From: an uncultured Clostridia bacterium
Lineage (GTDB): Bacteria; Bacillota; Clostridia; TANB77; CAG-508
Direction of reading: 5' to 3'
Assembly: GCA_947584125.1 (NCBI GenBank)
Contig: CANPWI010000039.1
Coordinates: 1-11,408 of the forward strand
DNA: 11,408 nucleotides
Shown here piece after piece: positions 1-6,551 of the stretch; the stretch's first letter is position 1, and the number at the start of each line of letters is the position of its first letter. The translations under genes and the position numbers were made by a program. The notes beneath the pieces are model-generated. The model did no database searches, had not been told where the DNA came from, and was given only the letters and a program-made list of their open reading frames with translations.

Positions 1-171
1 TATATATAGTTTAACTTTATTAGTTTCAGTTTGAAAAGTACCTTCTACATCTAATGTATCTACATTTTTATAAAATGTACCTGATACTTTTGCAAGTATT
101 CCTATAACAATTAACATTGCAAGTATATATATAATTAAAGAAATTAATGTTACACCTTTTTCTGATTTCAT
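1..171 (-). CDS. Type IV prepilin-like protein, partial (C-terminus beyond left edge)
   Basis: An open frame begins at ATG 169-171 and stays open to base 1, giving 57 visible residues. The start is fixed by GAGGAG at 177-182, which overlaps the stop of the preceding prepilin gene. The N-terminus MKSEKG|VTLISLIIYILAML is a class III (type IV pilin) signal: a short basic leader, Gly before the cut, then a hydrophobic helix of about 20 residues. By family knowledge PilD would cut after Gly6 and the helix would pack in the pilus core. The +5 residue is Ser, not the usual Glu. It is the last visible gene of the pil operon, 10 nt after the 155-residue prepilin gene. It could be a minor pilin or a pseudopilin; the missing C-terminal part prevents a closer call. 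Confidence 0.75.
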   Translation of the reverse strand, partial: MKSEKGVTLISLIIYILAMLIVIGILAKVSGTFYKNVDTLDVEGTFQTETNKVKLYI

Positions 172-181
172 ATAAACTCCT

Positions 182-649
182 CTATTTAACTTTTAAAGTA
201 CTCATTTCAATACTTTGTGTTTTATTTCCTACATTATATTCTACATTTATTGTTATTTTTTTTATTATATCTTCCTTATCTTGATTACCATCTTGTTCAT
301 TATACTTTTCTATATTTAAGGTTACATTATATCCACCTTTTTTCCCCTTATACACATTTTCACTTTGACTTTGATTTTCATTATCTATATAATCATTTAA
401 GTATACAGATAGCTCTTTTTCATTATTTTCTAGTGATACATTTTCATAATCCATTACATCAATCTTTTCAAAAATTGTAGTTATAATATCTGTTGCTTCA
501 GACATTCTTGTTGTTTTTTGGTTCATAATATATACATTATAAAACAAAGATGTTATTATTGATACAAAAATTATTATAGCAACAACAGCAATACTTAAAT
601 CTGCTCCTGTAACTCCTTTATTATCGGATAATTTATTTATTTTTTTCAT
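182..649 (-). CDS. Type IV prepilin-like protein (probable minor pilin)
   Basis: A 155-residue protein with a prepilin signal: a 12-residue leader ending in Lys-Gly, then VTGADLSIAVVAIIIFVSII as the hydrophobic helix (about residues 13-40). Cleavage is expected between Gly12 and Val13. The +5 position is Asp17 rather than Glu, the only acidic +5 residue among the three prepilins here. The rest (about 41-155) is hydrophilic, rich in Asn, Glu and Lys, and has alternating beta-like stretches near the end (ITINVEYNV), as in pilin globular domains. AGAGGAA at 654-660 supports the start. It lies 54 nt after pilD in the same direction, and its stop abuts the RBS of the next prepilin. The exact pilin subtype is not recognisable. 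Confidence 0.75.
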   Translation of the reverse strand: MKKINKLSDNKGVTGADLSIAVVAIIIFVSIITSLFYNVYIMNQKTTRMSEATDIITTIFEKIDVMDYENVSLENNEKELSVYLNDYIDNENQSQSENVYKGKKGGYNVTLNIEKYNEQDGNQDKEDIIKKITINVEYNVGNKTQSIEMSTLKVK

Positions 650-703
650 AAAGTTCCTCTTTCTATAAAGTATTTTTAGTATATAAAATTTTTACTAATA
701 TAT

Positions 704-1537
704 TTATATAATAGAAATTTCTAAGAAATTTCCAACAAGATAAAAATTTGCTAAAATTATTAATGTAATATTACTTATTATTAAATAAAATCCGAATGGA
801 ATTTTATTCGTATTTATATTATCTTTTAATTTAGAATGATTTGTTTTTTCTTTTATTTTCTTTATCAAGCTAATAACCATAATTAATATTAAAGCAAACA
901 CTATTGTTAATCCTGTAAGTATTGCTCCTGAAAAAACTCCCATATATGTTATTAATAACAAAATTTGTAATGTATAATTAGAATCTAATGTTTTTTTGAT
1001 TATAAATGTATCTAATATAATTATTAATATCATTGCAGTTAAATATATAACATATCCATATACATTTGAATTTTGCAATGTACATACATATATCATATAA
1101 ATAAGCTCAACAAATAATCCAAAAATAATTACTGATTTTTGGATTGTTACTTTTTCTTTATCAATTCCTGCAATAATAAATAAACTTGAAAAATATAATA
1201 AGCCAATAACTAAATATACAATTTTTTGTATATTTAATATCTCCCAATTAATATTTAATGAAATTGCATATAATAAAAATGTTATTCCAGCTAAGATTTC
1301 TAATAGTAAATATCTAATTCTTACTTTTTCTTTACAATATCTACATCTTCCCTTTAACCCAATATAACTAAAAATTGGTATTAAATCTAATATCCCAAGT
1401 TTATGATTACATTTTGGACAATAAGAATGTTTATATGTTATATTTTCTTTTAATGGAATTCTATGTACAGCTAATGTAAAAAAACTGCCAAAAAATATTC
1501 CAATTAGAAATATTATTAAATTCATATATACTTCCAT
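704..1537 (-). CDS. pilD: Prepilin peptidase (A24 family) with degenerate GxGD motif
   Basis: A 277-residue polytopic membrane protein matching the bacterial prepilin peptidase layout. It has an N-terminal membrane segment with GSFFTLAVHRIP (residues 17-28), a cytoplasmic zinc-type domain with paired cysteines CPKC (40-43) and CRYC (65-68), then about six further hydrophobic segments, ending with the family's IPFG motif (247-250). Such enzymes cleave prepilin leaders after Gly and N-methylate the new N-terminus. Of the two catalytic aspartates, the first is Asp126 (GID). The second appears to be Asp185, in KKTLDSN, where the family normally has GxGD; the spacing of 59 residues fits. AGGAGAA at 1541-1547 supports the start. 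It sits between two prepilin genes in the pil operon. Activity is probable but unproven given the altered motif. Confidence 0.85.
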   Translation of the reverse strand: MEVYMNLIIFLIGIFFGSFFTLAVHRIPLKENITYKHSYCPKCNHKLGILDLIPIFSYIGLKGRCRYCKEKVRIRYLLLEILAGITFLLYAISLNINWEILNIQKIVYLVIGLLYFSSLFIIAGIDKEKVTIQKSVIIFGLFVELIYMIYVCTLQNSNVYGYVIYLTAMILIIILDTFIIKKTLDSNYTLQILLLITYMGVFSGAILTGLTIVFALILIMVISLIKKIKEKTNHSKLKDNINTNKIPFGFYLIISNITLIILANFYLVGNFLEISII

Positions 1538-1557
1538 AATTTCTCCTAATTTTTTTA

Positions 1558-1591
1558 AATGGCAAATACATTATTACATGCATTTGCCATT
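1558..1591 (-). other. Intercistronic hairpin between short pilin and pilD
   Basis: AATGGCAAAT (1558-1567) pairs with ATTTGCCATT (1582-1591). There is an A/C mismatch, then two more base pairs, around an 8-nt loop. On the minus-strand transcript it falls 33 nt after the short-pilin stop and ends about 10 nt before the pilD ribosome binding site. It lacks a following U-run (an A-run follows), so it is not a canonical terminator. It could stabilise the pilin mRNA or lower pilD expression relative to the pilin; this is inference. Confidence 0.5.
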
Positions 1592-1624
1592 ATTTATTTA
1601 ATGGAAAACTATAATTTTCTATTA

Positions 1625-1849
1625 TTAGCTCTCAGATGGCATATATTTTTCCATTTCATTATATGCATAGTTTACTACTTCCATTTCATTATCTTGAGAA
1701 TTTTTATAAGTATTTACAGCATTTTTAGATTTATTAAAAATACTTCCATCTCCTATTGCAAATGAAATTGTAACTCCTGCAAGAATTAATAATACAATGA
1801 TTGTTATAATTAATGCTACTAAAGTAATACCTTTTTGTTCCTTTAACAT
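1625..1849 (-). CDS. Short type IV prepilin (candidate abundant pilin)
   Basis: Only 74 residues: leader MLKEQKG, predicted cut after Gly7, then ITLVALIITIIVLLILAGVT as a highly hydrophobic helix and a hydrophilic remainder of about 43 residues containing GDGSIFNKSKNAV. This N-terminus resembles many short clostridial prepilin-like proteins. The +5 residue is Ala12, so the conserved Glu5 is absent. GGAGGAAG at 1856-1863 gives the strongest Shine-Dalgarno sequence of the operon, and a stable hairpin follows the gene. Both fit high expression, which is why I suggest it as the abundant subunit. Mature size would be about 67 residues, far below typical type IVa pilins (about 140-160). It could instead be a pseudopilin. 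Confidence 0.8.
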   Translation of the reverse strand: MLKEQKGITLVALIITIIVLLILAGVTISFAIGDGSIFNKSKNAVNTYKNSQDNEMEVVNYAYNEMEKYMPSES

Positions 1850-1913
1850 AAAAAACTTCCTCCTTATATATTTTTTTGTATATATCTATATAAATAAATA
1901 TAACCTAAATTAA

Positions 1914-2396
1914 TTATTTTGTTCCTTTATTTTTTACCGTATTAGATAAAAAATCATTATCGGAATCATCTATATTATTATTTGAATTATCATTTTTATT
2001 TGTTTCTTCAACATTTTCAGAGTTATTTGTATTATCTGCTTGTCCTGTAGTTTGACCAGCTCCTGCCTGTTCTTGTGAATTAGCATTATTATTAGTTGTA
2101 TCTTTTTTTGTTATGTCTTCAAAAGGATTTGCTTTTCCTTTTTTATAATCTTTTGCTTGTTCATAAACAGACAAATCTGTTTTATCTATTTCTCTTGTAA
2201 TAATAACTTCTGTTGTATCTGCTAATATATCGTTTGCTAGTGCTTCTGTAACTGTATTAGGTGTTTGATAGGCTTCAATTGTTGGTACTATTTTTGATGC
2301 CGGTATATAATCATAAAATAATATTCCTAATGCTAATATAATAGCAAGTACTAATAAGAGCATTATAATTATTTCTTTTATAACTGTTTTAGCCAT
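1914..2396 (-). CDS. Membrane-anchored protein in the pilP position, low-complexity tail
   Basis: 160 residues: a short N-terminus, one transmembrane helix (about 7-29), a predicted outside segment (about 30-95) with KANPFED at 88-94, then a long Asn/Thr/Gln/Asp/Ser-rich tail (about 97-160) that looks disordered. It has no lipobox, so it is not a PilP lipoprotein of the Gram-negative kind. Its place directly after pilO (18-nt gap, AGGAGGA at 2401-2407) and the NPF motif after a linker recall PilP/GspC-type alignment proteins, but similarity is too weak to assign a family. The operon context suggests a role in the pilus alignment complex or in attachment to the cell wall. Function otherwise unknown. 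Confidence 0.7.
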   Translation of the reverse strand: MAKTVIKEIIIMLLLVLAIILALGILFYDYIPASKIVPTIEAYQTPNTVTEALANDILADTTEVIITREIDKTDLSVYEQAKDYKKGKANPFEDITKKDTTNNNANSQEQAGAGQTTGQADNTNNSENVEETNKNDNSNNNIDDSDNDFLSNTVKNKGTK

Positions 2397-2414
2397 ATTT
2401 TCCTCCTAACTTTG

Positions 2415-3128
2415 TTAATTAACTGTATTGGTAACAGTATTTGTTGTATTTTTATCTGTTGTATTGTCTTTTGTAGAATCTTCATCATCTTCATCTTCTT
2501 CTCGTGGGGTATTTGGTGCTGTATTTTCACCTATTTTACTTATATTTACATCTTTTACAGAAAATGTAGCTTTTAAATCCCCACTACTTTCTTCACTGCC
2601 ACTATCTTTACTTAAAGAAAAATCTTCTATTTTAAATCCTAATGTGTCATCATCTTCTATGCCTTTAATACAATCTATAATAGATACATAATTTCCCGTC
2701 AAAGTAAAGTTCAAATTATATAAATCTTCTACTCCACTTGATCCATTTGTAACCTCAAGTTTCATAGTTAATCCATTTTTTGTTGCATGATTTCCAAGCT
2801 TTGTCCATAAAAATTCAATTTCATATTTTTCATATAAATTATTTATGCTTTCTCCAGATTCTGTACTGAACAAAATTAAATCAGCATAATTCTCTTGTTG
2901 TTTTTTTAATTCTTTATTTTTATTTTCTAAGTCATCTTCTAAACTTTTATAGTCTTTTGTGTTTTTTTCATTAAGTGCTTGTAATCTTGAATCTAAGCTT
3001 TCACTATCTTCTGCTATTTGAGATATAGATTTTATATTTAAGCTTCCAATATTAAGTCCTTTTACTCCTGATATTCCTATTAGTACAATAAAAATTACTA
3101 TTAAAATTATAATCAAATATTTTCTCAT
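2415..3128 (-). CDS. pilO: PilO-like pilus alignment-complex protein
   Basis: 237 residues with the PilO layout: a single N-terminal transmembrane helix (about 4-22), a charged coiled coil (about 36-83, Glu/Lys/Leu repeats), and an alpha/beta domain (about 85-200) with strands such as GLTMKLEV and NLNFTLTGNYVSIIDCIKGI, typical of the ferredoxin-like fold of PilO/PilN. A final tail (about 205-237) is acidic then Thr/Asn-rich. PilO pairs with PilN outside the membrane to tie the cytoplasmic ATPase complex to the pilus. Its ATG overlaps the stop of pilMN (ATGA at 3125-3128), so translation is probably coupled; AGGAGA at 3135-3140 lies inside pilMN. The assignment rests on architecture and gene order more than on sequence signature. 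Confidence 0.8.
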   Translation of the reverse strand: MRKYLIIILIVIFIVLIGISGVKGLNIGSLNIKSISQIAEDSESLDSRLQALNEKNTKDYKSLEDDLENKNKELKKQQENYADLILFSTESGESINNLYEKYEIEFLWTKLGNHATKNGLTMKLEVTNGSSGVEDLYNLNFTLTGNYVSIIDCIKGIEDDDTLGFKIEDFSLSKDSGSEESSGDLKATFSVKDVNISKIGENTAPNTPREEDEDDEDSTKDNTTDKNTTNTVTNTVN

Positions 3129-4759
3129 GGCAAATCTCCTTCTATAGTAACTTTTACTATTCCATCTTGTTTTTGTCCACTGCTTGAAACAACATTTGTA
3201 AGTATTGTATCTGCTTTTATTTTAGCTATAAAATATCCTAACTGTTCATAATTTTCAGATTGTGCATTTATAACTATGTGTTTTGTTTCAGTATTTTGTA
3301 TTGATGTAATTTGTGCTTTAATAGGAACAACATTCATAATTTGTGTTAATAAAGTTGGTATTGCATTTTTTATTCTTAAATTTTCAGCTCTTTCTTCATT
3401 TAATTTTTGTATATTTTCAATAGCTGTAGTATAATCACTTGTTTTTTTGCTAACTTTTGATATATCTGAATTTATACTTGATATTTTTTGTTCCATATTA
3501 GTTTCTGCAATAGATATTTCTTCAGATTTTTTATTCATTTGTGATGATATTACTATTGAGAATAGTACATAAATTATAAATAATCCAAATGTGCCTCCAA
3601 AACTTCTTAGCAGATTTTTTTCAACTTTGGTAATAGGACTTTTGAAATCATTATTTATTATTTTCTTCTTTTTTTCAGTGTCTTTATGTTTTCCTTCTTT
3701 TTTATCTGATTTAGATCCTAGTTCTATCTTCATCCAATCTGGTAGTCTATCTGTTAAAGAAGGTTTTATAAAGTTCATTGTTTTAATGCCTTCTCCAAGT
3801 CCTTGTAAAGCTAATGCAACTGCTGAGTTTACTTCTATATAATCTTTTATATTTATTCCACCTATACTTTCTTTTGCAAAAGGTGGTTTTAATATTTCAC
3901 ATTGTACAGGTAAATATTGTTCAAAATATATATCTATATTATTTATAACTGTTGCAGTTCCAGTAATATAAACTTTATCTATTTTTTGTAAAGTATTATT
4001 TATTATATTAGTTATTTGTTCAACTATTGAATATAATGTTGGCATTATATCAACTAAATATGGATTTTCTTCCACTTGTAAATCTTGTGCATCACTTGTA
4101 TAAATAGTAGTATTTTTGCAAATTTCATAAGCCTTTGCATAAGAATTTTCTTTTTCTTGTATTTTATCTAATATTTGTTTTGTTCCAGCTTCTAGTGTTT
4201 GAATTTCGTATATTGTTTGATTAAGAATTGTTGTAATTGTTGTTTTTTCTTCAATGTTAATTATCATAACATTTTCTTTGTCACTATCATTTAATAAGTT
4301 TGCTATCGCCATTGGCAATGGTGCTATGCATGTTAATTTGTTATTCTCTAACATTGTCTTTTTTCTAGTAATTTCTGCTTTGTTAGCTGCTAAATGTAGT
4401 ACTCTAATTTTTTCTCTGTTTTCTAAGTCATTTATTAAAGCATATCTTGTTTCAAATGCTGTAGAATTTTGTCCTTTTTCTTCGCATCTTCCTTCAAATT
4501 CAGTTTGAATTACTTTATTTAAGTCTTTTTTGTTAAGTAAATTTATAAAAGAGAAATATTCATAGATTTCATTTGTAGAATTCATACTAATTGGTATTTT
4601 ATAGCTAAATGTTTCTGCTATAATTTGTTTTATAGCTTCATCCATTTTTTCAAAGAATTTTATTCCGTAAGACTCTATTTTTGTAATGCCATTATCTTTA
4701 GAAACTTTAGCATATTTAATTAGATTATCTTCTATATATAGTCCTAAACAACTTGGCAT
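3125..4759 (-). CDS. pilMN: Fused PilM-PilN pilus assembly protein
   Basis: 544 residues from ATG 4757-4759. That start is preferred over the in-frame GTG at 4760-4762 because GGAG (4767-4770) then sits at 7 nt rather than 4. Residues about 1-325 are PilM-like: an actin/FtsA-type fold starting CLGLYIEDNLIKYAKV (nucleotide-binding strand pair), with VMIINIEEKTTITTIL and VYITGTATVINNID as later actin-fold motifs. MNFIKPSL (about 328) resembles the PilN INLLP segment that PilM normally binds. A basic linker (about 350-385), one transmembrane helix (about 388-407), a coiled coil (about 408-465) and a PilN-type domain (about 466-544) follow. It is the first gene after the sigma-A promoter and should nucleate the inner-membrane alignment complex. 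Confidence 0.88.
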   Translation of the reverse strand: MPSCLGLYIEDNLIKYAKVSKDNGITKIESYGIKFFEKMDEAIKQIIAETFSYKIPISMNSTNEIYEYFSFINLLNKKDLNKVIQTEFEGRCEEKGQNSTAFETRYALINDLENREKIRVLHLAANKAEITRKKTMLENNKLTCIAPLPMAIANLLNDSDKENVMIINIEEKTTITTILNQTIYEIQTLEAGTKQILDKIQEKENSYAKAYEICKNTTIYTSDAQDLQVEENPYLVDIMPTLYSIVEQITNIINNTLQKIDKVYITGTATVINNIDIYFEQYLPVQCEILKPPFAKESIGGINIKDYIEVNSAVALALQGLGEGIKTMNFIKPSLTDRLPDWMKIELGSKSDKKEGKHKDTEKKKKIINNDFKSPITKVEKNLLRSFGGTFGLFIIYVLFSIVISSQMNKKSEEISIAETNMEQKISSINSDISKVSKKTSDYTTAIENIQKLNEERAENLRIKNAIPTLLTQIMNVVPIKAQITSIQNTETKHIVINAQSENYEQLGYFIAKIKADTILTNVVSSSGQKQDGIVKVTIEGDLP

Positions 4760-4799
4760 CACTTTTCTCCTTTATCTATTGTATTTTTTATATACTAAT

Positions 4800-4827
4800 A
4801 TTTTATCCATTTTATTAAAAATGTCAA
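4800..4827 (-). promoter_or_regulatory. Sigma-A promoter of the pil operon
   Basis: On the minus strand, perfect TTGACA (4822-4827) is followed by a 16-nt spacer and TAAAAT (4800-4805). Transcription would start near 4793, leaving a leader of about 34 nt before pilMN. This is the best promoter match in the 112-nt gap between rsmB and pilMN. Confidence 0.75.
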
Positions 4828-4841
4828 CACTTTTAACACAC

Positions 4842-4867
4842 TTGTAAAGATTGTAATATTTTTGTAA
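4842..4867 (-). repeat. Three TTACAA direct repeats upstream of the pil promoter
   Basis: On the minus strand the hexamer TTACAA occurs at 4862-4867, 4851-4856 and 4842-4847, 9-11 nt apart and about one helical turn from each other. The nearest copy ends 15 nt upstream of the -35 box. The position suits an activator site or UP element; in such AT-rich DNA chance recurrence is also possible. Confidence 0.4.
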
Positions 4868-4871
4868 TATT

Positions 4872-6179
4872 TTACTTTTTTATTAATTTACAAATAAAAA
4901 ATCCATCTTTATTTGAATTTGGTAATATATTGTATTGTTCTTTTTTCTGGTTTTTTTGACATTTTATTTCAAAATTACCATTTTTATTCAAAAAACATTT
5001 TATAACATCTTCATTTTCTTCTTTTAAAATACTACAAGTAGAATAAACAATTTCTCCGCCCTTTTTTAAGTATTTTGAACATATTTCTAGTATTTGTTTT
5101 TGTATTTTAGTAATTTCATATATATCTTCTTTTTTTCTTTGCCATTTTATATCCGGCTTTCTTTTTATTACACCTATTCCCATACATGGTACATCTAATA
5201 AAATTTTATCAAATTGTTCAAAGTATTTTTCATTAAATATTGTTGCATCTTGTTTATTTGTTTTTATTATTTTTATACCTAATCTATCTGCATTTTCATC
5301 TATAAGTTTTAGTCTATGATTATGTATGTCCCATGCAATTATTTCTCCATCATTTTTCATAATTTCTGCAAGATGTGTTGTTTTTCCTCCTGGTGCAGCA
5401 CAAGCATCAAGCACTTTTTCTTTTTGTTTTGGATTTAAAATTATTGCACATTTGCCTGCAGATTCATCTTGAATTGTGAATAGTCCTTCTTTAAATATTG
5501 ATAAGTTTTTAATATTTTGTAATTTGAGTTTTAAAAAGTTTTCTTCTTCTGTTTCTTCATATTCTATTGATAACTCTTTTAATTTTTTTATAAATTGCTC
5601 CTTATTAGTTTTTAATGTATTTATTCTTACAATTATACTAGGTTTTAATGTACTATTTTTACATATTTCTTCTGCTTTTTCTATTCCATAATCTTTTATT
5701 AATTCATCCACAATCCAACTTGGCATAGAATAAGCTATTGATATTCTTTCTTTATTATCTTTTATTTTTAAAATTTCTTGATAGTCAATTTTATCTATTT
5801 TTCTAAGAATAGCATTTACAAATCCAGCAGATTTTGCTCCGTATTTTTTTGAAAGATTTACAGCTTCATTTACAGCTGCTTGCTTTGGAATTTTATCCAA
5901 AAATACTATTTGATATATACTTAATCTTAATATTTCTAAAATCCATAATGAAATTTTTTTTATTTTAATTTTCGAATATTTTTGAATAATATAATCTATT
6001 GTAAGCTTCCACATAACTGTTCCATAAACAATTTCTGAAATAAATGAAATATCCTTTATATTTAATTTTTGTCTATTTTTTTCTAAATATTCATCTAATA
6101 TAATATTTGAATATCCATTTTTTTCATCTATATCGTGTAATATTTTTAAACATATTTCTCTTGGAAAATCTACTTTCAT
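4872..6179 (-). CDS. rsmB: 16S rRNA (cytosine-967-C5)-methyltransferase RsmB
   Basis: 435 residues, the normal length for RsmB. An N-terminal NusB-like RNA-binding domain (about 1-130) contains the family's PKQAAVNEAVNLSKKYG and GFVNAILRKI. The C-terminal Rossmann methyltransferase domain has the SAM motif DACAAPGGKTTHLAE (258-272), the DVPCMGIGVIKRKPDIKW motif with Cys332, and YSTCSILKEENE with catalytic Cys382. These two cysteines form the m5C methyltransferase pair. It methylates C967 of 16S rRNA using S-adenosylmethionine. GAGGAAG at 6187-6193 supports the ATG at 6177-6179. It has its own strong promoter and is divergent from the dodecin-spoVA operon. No terminator hairpin is visible after its stop, so some read-through into pilMN is possible. 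Confidence 0.95.
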   Translation of the reverse strand: MKVDFPREICLKILHDIDEKNGYSNIILDEYLEKNRQKLNIKDISFISEIVYGTVMWKLTIDYIIQKYSKIKIKKISLWILEILRLSIYQIVFLDKIPKQAAVNEAVNLSKKYGAKSAGFVNAILRKIDKIDYQEILKIKDNKERISIAYSMPSWIVDELIKDYGIEKAEEICKNSTLKPSIIVRINTLKTNKEQFIKKLKELSIEYEETEEENFLKLKLQNIKNLSIFKEGLFTIQDESAGKCAIILNPKQKEKVLDACAAPGGKTTHLAEIMKNDGEIIAWDIHNHRLKLIDENADRLGIKIIKTNKQDATIFNEKYFEQFDKILLDVPCMGIGVIKRKPDIKWQRKKEDIYEITKIQKQILEICSKYLKKGGEIVYSTCSILKEENEDVIKCFLNKNGNFEIKCQKNQKKEQYNILPNSNKDGFFICKLIKK

Positions 6180-6219
6180 ATTTAGCTTCCTCTTTCTTTT
6201 ACTTTGTTATTTTGGATTT

Positions 6220-6248
6220 ATTATAGCAAAATTTATTTTCATTATCAA
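6220..6248 (-). promoter_or_regulatory. Sigma-A promoter of rsmB
   Basis: On the minus strand, TTGATA (6243-6248), a 17-nt spacer and perfect TATAAT (6220-6225), preceded by TGC as an extended -10. Transcription should start near 6213, about 34 nt before the rsmB start codon. Confidence 0.8.
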
Positions 6249-6263
6249 TATTTTTTTATTTTT

Positions 6264-6293
6264 GTATATTTTTTATATTTTTTGGAAAATATA
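6264..6293 (+). promoter_or_regulatory. Candidate forespore (sigma-F/sigma-G type) promoter
   Basis: GTATA (6264-6268), a 15-nt spacer and GGAAAATATA (6284-6293) match the Bacillus sigma-F pattern GYWTA-N15-GGnRAnAHTW except at one -10 position. With an 18-nt spacer the same -35 partly fits sigma-G (GHATR, CATnHTA-like). spoVA operons are known to be transcribed in the forespore, which agrees. The start site would be near 6300, just before the dodecin RBS. No good sigma-A pair with normal spacing is seen on this strand. Confidence 0.55.
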
Positions 6294-6324
6294 ACATTGA
6301 AAAACAAATTGGAGGTTGATAAAT

Positions 6325-6537
6325 ATGGCTGCACAAAAACATTTAATACTTACTGGTACATCTACCATTTCATGGAAAGATGCTATTAATCAAACTATTG
6401 CTGATGCATCAAAAACAATAGATTATATAACTAGTGTTAAAATATTAGATCAAAGAGCTACTGTAAGTGGCAAAAAAATTTCTGAATATTTTGTAGATTT
6501 AGATTTAACTTTTATGATAGAAAGAGATAGAGATTAA
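6325..6537 (+). CDS. Dodecin family protein
   Basis: 70 residues from ATG 6325. An in-frame TTG at 6316 is rejected because GGAGG (6311-6315) would touch it, whereas it sits 9 nt from the ATG. The protein follows the dodecin pattern: strand 1 with LILTGTS (7-13), SWKDAI (16-21) opening the helix, ASKTID (28-33), then two strands around VSGKKISEY and VDLDLTFMIE. Dodecins are small proteins forming hollow 12-mers that store flavins. The positions that usually hold the flavin-stacking Trp and the Gln appear to be Ser37 and Phe56 here, so the ligand may differ. It lies 14 nt before spoVAC, downstream of a forespore-type promoter, so it is probably co-expressed with the spoVA genes during sporulation. 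Confidence 0.88.
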   Translation: MAAQKHLILTGTSTISWKDAINQTIADASKTIDYITSVKILDQRATVSGKKISEYFVDLDLTFMIERDRD

Positions 6538-6551
6538 AAGGAGGGATTAAC

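Noticed and set aside
217..480. Open frame on the plus strand within the 155-residue prepilin gene
   Set aside because: Antisense shadow of an AT-rich gene; Phe/Leu/His/Tyr-rich composition and no ribosome binding site.
1559..1765. Plus-strand frame of 68 codons across the short pilin
   Set aside because: Its ATG is part of the intercistronic hairpin, it has no RBS, and it overlaps the well-supported pilin in antisense.
2428..2691. Plus-strand frame rich in Ser, Val and Phe opposite pilO
   Set aside because: It is the complement of the Asp/Glu/Thr-rich pilO tail; no RBS and no recognisable domain.
4760..4762. GTG as start of pilMN
   Set aside because: It leaves only 4 nt to GGAG, while the next codon is an ATG with 7-nt spacing.
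6316..6324. TTG as an upstream start for the dodecin
   Set aside because: The GGAGG sequence would directly abut the TTG; the ATG 9 nt further on has normal spacing and fits the family length.
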